Source: DATCLS01 sp036563805 (GTDB lineage: Bacteria; Actinomycetota; Acidimicrobiia; Acidimicrobiales; VFJN01). Taken from it: DNA of 28,994 bases. Made by a program: the position numbers and the translations under genes. Below the pieces are notes generated by a model. The model did no database searches, was not told the origin of the DNA, and saw only the letters and a program-made list of their open reading frames with translations. Location: the NCBI GenBank assembly GCA_036563805.1, contig DATCLS010000008.1, forward strand, positions 1 through 28,994, read 5' to 3'. This document shows, one piece after another, positions 22,833 to 28,994 of this stretch (its first letter is position 1; every line of letters begins with the position of its first letter).

Positions 22833-24095
22833 GTGAGCACAGCTGCGGGCACCACATCCGGCGGGACGGACCCGGGCGCGGCGGGCGCCGCCGTGCCCGA
22901 GGGCGCCGCCTTCCCCGAGGGCTTCGAGTGGGGGACGGCCACCGCCGCCCACCAGATCGAGGGCGGCAACTGGAACAACGACTGGTGGGCGTGGGAGCAC
23001 GCCGAGGACACGCCGTGCGCCGAGCCCTCCGGTGACGCCTGCGACTCGTGGAACCGGTGGCCGCAGGACGTCGACCTCGTCGCCGACCTCGGCCTCGACA
23101 CCTACCGGTTCTCGGTCGAGTGGAGCCGCATCGAGCCGGAGCCCGGCGAGTGGTCGCACGCCGCCGTGGCCCACTACCGGGCCCAGTGCGAGGCGCTGCT
23201 GGCCCGGGGCATCCGGCCCACCGTGACCTTCCACCACTTCACGACCCCCCGGTGGGTGGTGGCCCGGGGCGGCTGGGAGGACCCGGGCACCGCCGAGCTG
23301 TTCGGGTCGTTCTGCGGGCGCCTGGCCGCCGAGCTGGGCGACGTGATCCGGCGGGCCTGCACGCTCAACGAGCCCAACATCGTGGCCGCCATGGGGTGGC
23401 TGGCCGGCGTCTTCCCGCCGGGCCGGTCCGACCGGGCGGCGCGGCACCGGGTCAACGGGGTGCTGGTCGACGCCCACCGTCGGGCCGTGGAGGCGATCCG
23501 GCGGGCGGCGCCCGGCGTGCCGGTCGGGCTCACGCTGGCGATGACCGACTACCAGGCCGTCGACGGCGGGGAGGAGCGGCTCGAGCGCATCCGCGGGGCC
23601 ATGGAGGACGTGTTCCTCGACGCCACCGACGGCGACGACTTCGTGGGCGTCCAGACCTACACCCGCACCCGGGTGGGTCCGGACGGCGCCCTGCCGCCCG
23701 AGGAGGGCGTCCCCGTCCTGCCCATGGGCTACGAGTACTGGCCGGAGGCGCTGGAGGCGTGTCTGCGCCGCGCCGCCGACTACACGGGCGGGCGGGTCCC
23801 GCTGCTGGTCACCGAGAACGGGATCGGCACCCCCGACGACGAGCAGCGCCGGGCCTACGTCCACACCGCGCTGCGCGGCGTGCTCCAGTGCCTGGCCGAC
23901 GGGCTGGACGTGCAGGGCTACACGTACTGGTCGCTGCTCGACAACTTCGAGTGGGCGCTCGGCTACGAGCCCACGTTCGGGCTGGTGGCGGTCGACCGCA
24001 CCACGTTCGTCCGCACCCCCAAGCCCAGCGCCCGCTGGTTCGCCGAGGTGGTGCGGGCCAACGCCCTCGTGCCTCCGTGGGCCGCGGCCCTCTAG
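22833..24095 (+). CDS. GH1 family beta-glucosidase
   Basis: Retaining glycoside hydrolase family 1 enzyme of 420 aa, a (beta/alpha)8 barrel that cleaves beta-linked sugars. N-terminal family motif FEWGTATAAHQIEGG (31-45); acid/base E180 in TLNEP; nucleophile E328 in VTENGIGT; sugar and aglycone-site motifs DTYRFSVEWSRIEP, TFHHFTTPRW and GYTYWSLLDNFEWALGY. There is no signal peptide, so it acts in the cytosol on imported or endogenous glucosides. Length is at the short end of GH1 (usually 440-480). It begins with a Gly/Ala-rich tail of about 25 residues; GTG 22833 is the only close start. The next gene starts 9 bases after its stop. Confidence 0.95.
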   Translation: MSTAAGTTSGGTDPGAAGAAVPEGAAFPEGFEWGTATAAHQIEGGNWNNDWWAWEHAEDTPCAEPSGDACDSWNRWPQDVDLVADLGLDTYRFSVEWSRIEPEPGEWSHAAVAHYRAQCEALLARGIRPTVTFHHFTTPRWVVARGGWEDPGTAELFGSFCGRLAAELGDVIRRACTLNEPNIVAAMGWLAGVFPPGRSDRAARHRVNGVLVDAHRRAVEAIRRAAPGVPVGLTLAMTDYQAVDGGEERLERIRGAMEDVFLDATDGDDFVGVQTYTRTRVGPDGALPPEEGVPVLPMGYEYWPEALEACLRRAADYTGGRVPLLVTENGIGTPDDEQRRAYVHTALRGVLQCLADGLDVQGYTYWSLLDNFEWALGYEPTFGLVAVDRTTFVRTPKPSARWFAEVVRANALVPPWAAAL

Positions 24096-24098
24096 GGT
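24093..24098 (+). promoter_or_regulatory. -10 element overlapping the beta-glucosidase stop codon
   Basis: TAGGGT begins with the TAG stop of the beta-glucosidase (24093-24095) and ends 6 bases before GTG 24105, the spacing expected if the methyltransferase mRNA starts at its GTG. No convincing -35 is visible and there is no Shine-Dalgarno. Confidence 0.35.
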
Positions 24099-24104
24099 CG
24101 GCCC

Positions 24105-24734
24105 GTGCCGATGGATCCCGAGCTGCGGAAGCACGCCGAGGCGGCGCGGGGCTTCATGCCCCCCGACGAGGGCTTGGCGCTGCACGAGGCGGCGGTGGGC
24201 CTGGCGGTCGACGGCCCGCTCCTCGAGGTGGGCAGCTACTGCGGCAAGTCCGCCGTCTACCTGGGGGCCGCCGCCCGCGCCCGGGGGCGGCTCCTGTTCT
24301 CGGTCGACCACCACCGGGGCTCGGAGGAGAACCAGCCGGGCTGGGAGTGGCACGAGCCCGACCTGGTCGACCCGGCGGTCGGGAAGATGGACACGCTGCC
24401 GTTCTTCCGCCGCACGGTCCACGACGCCGGGCTGGAGGACACGGTCGTCGCCGTGGTGGGCGAGTCGTTCCGGGTGGCGGCCGCCTGGGCCACCCCGCTG
24501 GCGTTCCTGTTCATCGACGGCGGGCACGGCGAGGAGCCAGCCCGGCGCGACTACGCGGGCTGGACGCCGCACGTGGCGCCCGGCGGCCTGCTGGCCATCC
24601 ACGACGTGTTCCCCGACCCGGCCGACGGCGGCCGCCCGCCCTACGAGCAGATCTACCTGCCGGCACTGCGGTCGGGCCGGTTCCGCGAGGTGGCGGCCGT
24701 CGGGTCGCTGCGGGTGCTCGAGCGGGTGGGCTGA
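24105..24734 (+). CDS. Class I SAM-dependent methyltransferase (Methyltransf_24-like)
   Basis: Protein of 209 aa with a Rossmann methyltransferase fold. Motif I is LLEVGSYCGKSAVYLG (about 38-53), followed by acidic SVDHH, VVGESFRVAAAW and LAFLFIDGGHGEEPARRDYAGWTPHV, then LLAIHDVF. The IDGGH...D(Y)xxW pattern is typical of the Methyltransf_24/cephalosporin hydroxylase-like group, with His/Asp residues that may bind metal. No close family role is recognised. GTG 24105 begins 9 bases after the beta-glucosidase stop; an in-frame ATG two codons later (24111) is an alternative. It converges with the glycosyltransferase cassette. Confidence 0.85.
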   Translation: MPMDPELRKHAEAARGFMPPDEGLALHEAAVGLAVDGPLLEVGSYCGKSAVYLGAAARARGRLLFSVDHHRGSEENQPGWEWHEPDLVDPAVGKMDTLPFFRRTVHDAGLEDTVVAVVGESFRVAAAWATPLAFLFIDGGHGEEPARRDYAGWTPHVAPGGLLAIHDVFPDPADGGRPPYEQIYLPALRSGRFREVAAVGSLRVLERVG

Positions 24735-24752
24735 GGGCGGCCGGCGCCCGCG

Positions 24753-25823
24753 TCAGTCGCGCTCGTTGACCGGCTCGTCGGCGTCGGCCTCGAAGATCTC
24801 GGGTAGCACCCGCTCGGGCCGGGTGAACAGCGAGGACGCCGGCGAGCCCGCGCCCAGGCCGTCCGCCGCCAGGACGACGGCCGACGCCGTGTACGTCGAG
24901 CGCTCCCCGGCCGGGAACCGGCCCTCGTCGGGGAACACCGTGCCGGTCCAGTACCGGCCGTCCTCGGTGCGGTAGCGCTGGGCCCAGCGCAGCAGCTCCT
25001 CGGCCCGCTGGACGTTGCCGACCGCCAAGTTGGCCAGGGCGTACTCGCAGGTCTCGGCGACCGTGACCCACGGCCGGTCGGACACGCAGCGCACGCCGCA
25101 GCCCTCCATCACGAAGGCGTCGTGGCGCGACTCCAGCCGGGCCCGCCCCTCCTCGCCGGTCACCACGCCGGTGAGGACCGGGTAGTACCAGTCCATGGCC
25201 CAGCGGTGCTTGGGGGCGAAGGCGTCGGGCACGTGGCGGATCACGTGCGTCAGCCGCGCGGCCGACAGCTCCCAGTCGGGGCGCTCGTGGCCCAGCATCT
25301 CGGCCAGGGCGATGGCGCACCGCAGGCTGTGGCAGATCGACGACGAGCCCGTGAGCAGCGCGAACGACCAGGGCGTGCCGTCCGCGTGGCGGGCCCACAG
25401 GATCTCGCCCCGGGGCGTCTGCAGGTCGAGCACGAAGTCGATGGCCTTCTGGACCACCGGCCACATCGTCTCGGCGAAGCCGCGGTCGCGGGTGCACAGC
25501 CACCGGTGCCACACGCCGGTGGCCACGTAGGCGCACACGTTGGCGTCGAGCTTGTCCTGCTCGACGCCGTCGGCCAGGTAGTACTGGTGCCACGACCCGT
25601 CGGGCCGCTGCAGGTCGACGAGCCACTGGAAGGCCCGCTCGGCCTCCGCGTGGCGGCCGCCGAGCGTGAGGGCCATGGCGGCCTCGACGTGGTTCCACGG
25701 GTCGGCGTGGCCCCCCGGGAACCAGGGGATCATGCCCGACGGCAGCTGCCACTCGGCGATGGCGTCGACGGTCTCCAGCAGTTCGTGGGCCGTCACCACA
25801 CCGGGGACGTCGACGAGCGTCAT
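24753..25823 (-). CDS. Prenyltransferase/terpene-cyclase-like alpha-barrel protein
   Basis: Protein of 356 aa with repeated helical-barrel motifs. Examples are MIPWFPGGHADPWNHVEAAMAL, WLVDLQRPDGSWHQYYLADGVEQDKLDAN in adjoining parts, VLDLQTPRGEILWARHADG and CEYALANLAVGNVQRAEELLRWA. Such proteins are commonly annotated 'prenyltransferase' for their resemblance to the (alpha/alpha)6 barrel of prenyltransferase beta subunits and terpene cyclases. The fold is shared with glucoamylase-like glycosidases, which fits better beside a glycosyltransferase (inference). Acidic and aromatic residues in GGHADPWNHVE and GVEQDKLDAN could line the active site. ATG 25823 overlaps the upstream methyltransferase stop (ATGA); the longer open frame to 26168 lies inside that gene and is a shadow. 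Confidence 0.8.
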   Translation of the reverse strand: MTLVDVPGVVTAHELLETVDAIAEWQLPSGMIPWFPGGHADPWNHVEAAMALTLGGRHAEAERAFQWLVDLQRPDGSWHQYYLADGVEQDKLDANVCAYVATGVWHRWLCTRDRGFAETMWPVVQKAIDFVLDLQTPRGEILWARHADGTPWSFALLTGSSSICHSLRCAIALAEMLGHERPDWELSAARLTHVIRHVPDAFAPKHRWAMDWYYPVLTGVVTGEEGRARLESRHDAFVMEGCGVRCVSDRPWVTVAETCEYALANLAVGNVQRAEELLRWAQRYRTEDGRYWTGTVFPDEGRFPAGERSTYTASAVVLAADGLGAGSPASSLFTRPERVLPEIFEADADEPVNERD

Positions 25824-26560
25824 GGCGTGGCGTCCTCCGGCTTGCGGGCGTAGATCACGAGGCTCTTGCCGATCACGGGGGTGAGCACCCGGTCGGCCAG
25901 GCGGGTCAGCGTGTGCCACGGCCGGGTGCCGGCGATGTCCCACACCAGGGCCTGGTGGTAGGCCTTCACCAGCGGGTGGTCGTCGTTGGTCGGCCCGACC
26001 GCGCACTTGAGCCACCAGTAGGGGGCGTGGATGCCGTGGGCCCGGTGCGAGCCCTCGGGTCGCAGCCCGACGCTCCGGAGCCGGGCCCGCAGCTCGGTCT
26101 CGGTGTAGATGCGGACGTGCCCGCCGGCCACGGCGGGGGCGTGGTACTCGTCCGACAGCGCCCAGCACACCCGCTCGGCCAGCCAGGAGGGGACGGTGAC
26201 GGCGATCGTCCCGCCGGGCCGCAGCACCCGGGCCAGCTCGGACAGGGCGGCGCCGTCGTCGTCGATGTGCTCGAGCACCTCGGCGGCGATGATCCGGTCG
26301 AACGCCCCGTCGGGGAACGGCAGGGCGGTGGCGTCGCCCCGGGTCACGGCGCTGCCGCCGGGCGGCGGGATGTCACCCGCTTCGGCCATGGCGCTGGCCA
26401 TGGCGGCCACGTCCTTGAGCTCGGCCTCGTCGTAGTCGAAGGCCGTGACCCGCGCGCCCCGGCGCAGGGCCTCGAACGCATGGCGACCGGCTCCGCAACC
26501 CAGGTCGAGCAGCCGGTCGCCGGCCGTGAGGCGGAGGCGGTCGTAGTCGACGGTGAGCAC
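25820..26560 (-). CDS. Class I SAM-dependent methyltransferase
   Basis: Methyltransferase of 246 aa (Methyltransf_11/25 type). Motif I LLDLGCGAGRHAFEAL, motif II TAFDYDEAEL, then TRGDATALPFPDGAFDRIIAAEVLEHI split over motifs II/III, and LARVLRPGGTIAVTVPSW (motif IV/V). The C-terminal part (AHGIHAPYWWLKCAVGPTNDDHPLVKAYHQ, given in parts here) is conserved-looking, with aromatics that may bind a sugar or lipid acceptor. GTG 26560 has AGAGGAG about 10 bases upstream, overlapping the end of the glycosyltransferase gene. It is the middle gene of a coupled minus-strand cassette. Probably it methylates the glycoconjugate made by the neighbouring glycosyltransferase (inference). Confidence 0.88.
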   Translation of the reverse strand: MLTVDYDRLRLTAGDRLLDLGCGAGRHAFEALRRGARVTAFDYDEAELKDVAAMASAMAEAGDIPPPGGSAVTRGDATALPFPDGAFDRIIAAEVLEHIDDDGAALSELARVLRPGGTIAVTVPSWLAERVCWALSDEYHAPAVAGGHVRIYTETELRARLRSVGLRPEGSHRAHGIHAPYWWLKCAVGPTNDDHPLVKAYHQALVWDIAGTRPWHTLTRLADRVLTPVIGKSLVIYARKPEDATP

Positions 26561-26576
26561 GGGGGTGGTGCTCCTC

Positions 26577-28070
26577 TCAGGGATTCGGGATGAGGGCGTC
26601 GCGGGGTCGGTCGGTGGGGTCGGGGCGGCTCCCCGGACGGGCGCCGTCAGTGTCGGGGCTGCGGCCGTTCCGCCTCGGCCCCCCGAGCCTCGCCAGCCCG
26701 GGCCTCGCCAGCCAGCTCGGGAGCGCGGGCCAGCCGGGTCGCCCGGGCGAGCCGGGCTTGCCGGGCCCGGGTCGGCCGGTCCGCGCCCCCTGGCCGGCGC
26801 GGGCGCGCGCCTCCTCGCGCTCGGCGAGCAGCACCCGGTACTGCTCGACGGTCTTGGCGGCCGTGTGCTTCCACGACCAGTGGTCGACGACCCGCTGCCG
26901 GCCGGCGGCGCCCACGGTCGCCCGTAGGTCCGGCCGGCCGAGCGCCCACCGGAGCTTGGCGGCCAGCGCCTCGCTGTCGCCGGGCGGCACGATCAGGGCC
27001 GTCTCGCCGTCGGCGCCGACGACCTCGGGCAGGGCGCCGCCCGACGTGGCCACCAGCGGCGTCCCGCAGGCCATGGCCTCGATGGCCGGCAGCGAGAACC
27101 CCTCGTAGAGCGACGGCACGACGGCGACCTCGGCCTCGGCGTACAGCTCGATGATCCGCTGGTCGGGCACGCCGGTGACGAACTCGACGGCGTCCTCGAG
27201 GCCCAGGCGGCTGATCGTCCGGTCGGCCTGGCCGCCCGGCTTGCGGCGGCCGATGACGACCAGGTGGGCGTCGTTGCGCTCCGTCCGCACCTTGGCCAGC
27301 GCCTCGAGCAGGTAGCGGAGGCCCTTCATCGTCACGTCCGCGCTCGCCGTGGTGATCAGGCGGCCGGGCACGGGGGCGACGTCGGGCAGCGGGCGGAACA
27401 GGTCGACGTCCACGCCCACGGGCACGACCGCCATGCGGGACGGGTCGACCTCGTGGTCGGTCACGATGTCGTTGAACGAGCTCTCGGAGACCGTGATCAC
27501 CCGGCGCAGGCGGCTCGCCACCCGGGTCTGCATCTTCGTGAACGAGTACCAGCGTCGGAGCGTCAGCTTCAGGTACCAGCCGTACGCGTGCTCGATCTCC
27601 AGGCGCCGGTCGACCGTGATCGGGTGGTGGATGGTGGCGATGACGGGGAGGCCGGACCGCTCGATGGCCAGAAGCCCGTAGCCGAGCGACTGGTTGTCGT
27701 GCACCAGGTCGAAGTCGCGGGTGCGTTTACGCAGGTGCGACCAGGCCCGCAGGCTGAACGCCAGCGGCTCGGGGAACTGGCCGGCCGAGAACGACGCCAC
27801 CTCGACGTAGTCGTGCCAGCGCTTGAGCTCCCACAGCCCCGGCATGCGCATGGGGAAGTGGTCGTTGTAGATGTCGAGGCTCGGCAGCTTGACGAGCGGG
27901 ACCCGGGGGTCGAGCTCGGGGTAGGGCTGCCCGCCTAGGACCTCGACGTGGTGGCCGAGGTCCACCAGCGCCTTCGAGAGGTGCCGGACGTAGACGCCCT
28001 GCCCGCCCACGTGCGGCTTGCCGCGGTACGCCAACAGCGCGATGCGCAGAGGCCGATCCTCGCCGTGCAT
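26577..28070 (-). CDS. GT4-family glycosyltransferase with disordered C-terminal tail
   Basis: Retaining GT-B glycosyltransferase of 497 aa. N-terminal acceptor domain: IALLAYRGKPHVGGQGVYVRHLSKAL, including the GGQGVY loop. The C-terminal nucleotide-sugar domain has VVPVGVDVDLFRP, TTASADVTMKGLRYLLEAL and the EX7E motif EGFSLPAIE with ACGTPLVATSGGALPEVVG, all standard for GT4. About 85 extra residues after VEQYRVLLAEREEARAR are Pro/Gly/Arg-rich and disordered. ATG 28070 is preferred (GGAAAGG ends 9 bases upstream); an in-frame TTG at 28079 is too close to that site. It is first of a three-gene cassette with the methyltransferase and the alpha-barrel protein. Sugar donor and acceptor are unknown; a cell-envelope or intracellular polysaccharide is likely. 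Confidence 0.93.
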   Translation of the reverse strand: MHGEDRPLRIALLAYRGKPHVGGQGVYVRHLSKALVDLGHHVEVLGGQPYPELDPRVPLVKLPSLDIYNDHFPMRMPGLWELKRWHDYVEVASFSAGQFPEPLAFSLRAWSHLRKRTRDFDLVHDNQSLGYGLLAIERSGLPVIATIHHPITVDRRLEIEHAYGWYLKLTLRRWYSFTKMQTRVASRLRRVITVSESSFNDIVTDHEVDPSRMAVVPVGVDVDLFRPLPDVAPVPGRLITTASADVTMKGLRYLLEALAKVRTERNDAHLVVIGRRKPGGQADRTISRLGLEDAVEFVTGVPDQRIIELYAEAEVAVVPSLYEGFSLPAIEAMACGTPLVATSGGALPEVVGADGETALIVPPGDSEALAAKLRWALGRPDLRATVGAAGRQRVVDHWSWKHTAAKTVEQYRVLLAEREEARARAGQGARTGRPGPGKPGSPGRPGWPALPSWLARPGLARLGGPRRNGRSPDTDGARPGSRPDPTDRPRDALIPNP

Positions 28071-28093
28071 GGGCCGCAACCTTTCCGCTCAAC

Positions 28094-28107
28094 TGACCGC
28101 GCGGTCA
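28094..28107. promoter_or_regulatory. 14-bp palindrome, candidate TetR-family operator
   Basis: TGACCGC|GCGGTCA is a perfect 14-bp palindrome 23 bases upstream of the glycosyltransferase ATG, next to its Shine-Dalgarno. TGACCG-type dyads are commonly bound by TetR/AcrR-family repressors. No regulator gene of that family is in the window. Confidence 0.5.
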
Positions 28108-28266
28108 AGTCCCCGTCGTCGATCGTCGGTGGTCTCCAGTGGAAGTGGTCCCCAGCAGGCCACGCGGGCCGGAGGCTACAGGACCGGCGGTGAGACCGCT
28201 TGTCGCCCCGGTCGGTCGGGCCGGTGGCCGGCCCGGGTCGGTCGGGGCTGTACGGCGGGCCGTTGG

Positions 28267-28994
28267 TCAATCCTCGGGCGGTGTGGCGTCGTCTTCGGGC
28301 GAGCCGAGGTCGAACAGGAAGCCCAGCAGCTCCCCGAGCAGGTTCCGCCGCGGCTCCGGAGCGGGCTCGGGCTCCGGCGGGGGCGGCGCCGGCGTCGTCG
28401 GGGGACGGGCGGGCCGCCCGGGCAGGACCGTCGCCGGGGGGCCGCCCGGGCGGTCGGGCGCCCGGGTCGTCGGCGGGGCGGTGATCGGCCCGGCGTCGCC
28501 GGACGCCGGGCCGCGGGCGGCAGGCGAGGCGTCCCCGCCGGTGCCGCCGCCGTCGCTTCCGCCGCGCCCCCCGTCGCCGCCCGTGTCGTCGGCCTGGCGG
28601 GCCGTGGTGGTGGAGGACGGCGGCTGCGTGGTCGGGGCCTGGGTGGACGGCGCCGAGCCGATCCGCTCGGGCACCGCCGGCTCGGAGAGGCCGGGGAGGT
28701 CGACCGCCTCCGGGTCCTCCGACGTCTCGACGGCGTCGACCGGCCGCTGGTCCCGGTCGTCGCGGTCGGCGCCGGCGACCAGCAGCGACCCGCCGACCGC
28801 GGCCAGGGCCAGCAGGGTCAGCGACGCCGCCACCACCCGGCGCCCGCCGGCATCGCGGCCATCGGACGCCTCGGCGGCGGAGTGCCGGCCCCGCCGGCGG
28901 CGGGTGGCGGGGCCGTGGGCGGCGGGGGCGTCGTGCGTGCCCGCCTCGTCGCCGGCGTCCGCCGCGCCGTGGGCGCTGGTGACGACCCGCAGGC
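28267..28994 (-). CDS. Membrane-anchored Pro/Thr-rich protein, N-terminus outside window
   Basis: Partial gene: the frame stays open from the stop at 28267 to the right edge with no credible start between 28836 and 28994, so the N-terminus lies outside or GTG 28836 is the start. Visible are a charged Ala/Gly/Arg-rich segment ending RRRRGRHSAAEASDGRDAGG, one hydrophobic helix (VVAASLTLLALAAVGGSLLVAG) and a long extracytoplasmic part rich in Pro, Thr, Gly and Asp (TTQPPSSTTTA; PPTTPAPPPPEPEPAPEP). It ends in a short hydrophobic helix (NLLGELLGFLFDLG) with an acidic tail. No known domain is seen. It lies upstream of the glycosyltransferase on the same strand, separated by 196 bp containing the palindrome. 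Confidence 0.65.
   Translation of the reverse strand, partial: LRVVTSAHGAADAGDEAGTHDAPAAHGPATRRRRGRHSAAEASDGRDAGGRRVVAASLTLLALAAVGGSLLVAGADRDDRDQRPVDAVETSEDPEAVDLPGLSEPAVPERIGSAPSTQAPTTQPPSSTTTARQADDTGGDGGRGGSDGGGTGGDASPAARGPASGDAGPITAPPTTRAPDRPGGPPATVLPGRPARPPTTPAPPPPEPEPAPEPRRNLLGELLGFLFDLGSPEDDATPPED

Noticed and set aside
22818..24602. 594-codon minus-strand frame opposite the beta-glucosidase
   Set aside because: Antisense to a GH1 gene with both catalytic glutamates; no recognisable domain.

Overview
The window is very GC-rich DNA with frequent GTG starts, short overlaps at gene junctions, few Shine-Dalgarno sites and several start codons that sit 6-8 bases after a TANNNT -10 element. 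It also carries ergothioneine genes, Clp_N/HTH proteins and Thr-rich 'TTTT' linkers on exported proteins. Together these point to an actinobacterium (Actinomycetota). The TTTT linkers and gene mix suggest the Acidimicrobiia, but that is inference. I see no rRNA, tRNA, transposase, integrase or CRISPR array, so this looks like ordinary chromosome with some lineage-specific genes.

Layout. 14-4828: an OmpR-type response regulator (minus) diverges from a four-gene export operon (lipoprotein, periplasmic adaptor with peptidoglycan-binding-like domain, MacB-type ATPase, MacB-type permease) that ends at a large hairpin. The intergenic DNA holds an 11-bp-arm palindrome and 11-bp-spaced direct repeats. 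4983-5453: a small CX5R phosphatase. 5454-7825: the most interesting cassette. A -35/-10 promoter and a long leader precede a 109-aa peptide with an acidic, leader-like N-terminus and 20-residue Gly/Val/Thr repeats. A strong hairpin follows, then a PqqD-like/M50 membrane metalloprotease. I read this as a candidate RiPP or processed-peptide system. 7985-10042: an HTH/Clp_N protein with palindromic sites over its own leaderless promoter, a YjbR/MmcQ protein and an MTHFS-like protein. 10162-15778: a membrane-anchored Hsp70 with a discoidin-like tail, an exported endonuclease/exonuclease/phosphatase-fold protein, and a 721-aa protein whose C-terminal half is disordered. 15779-16489 is about 700 bases with no convincing gene.

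16490-19053: egtB and egtD form a minimal ergothioneine operon; EgtB is interrupted by an exact 15-bp tandem repeat. 19360-20295: a PrmA-like methyltransferase. 20316-22800 (minus): a coupled operon of acyl-CoA thioesterase II, PQQ-type sugar dehydrogenase lipoprotein and DUF952 protein. 22833-24734: a GH1 beta-glucosidase and a methyltransferase, the latter with its -10 over the stop codon of the former. 24753-28070 (minus): a GT4 glycosyltransferase, SAM methyltransferase and prenyltransferase-like alpha-barrel cassette preceded by a TetR-type palindrome. 28267 to the right edge (minus): an incomplete membrane-anchored Pro-rich protein.

All family calls come from reading motifs by eye; no database search was run.
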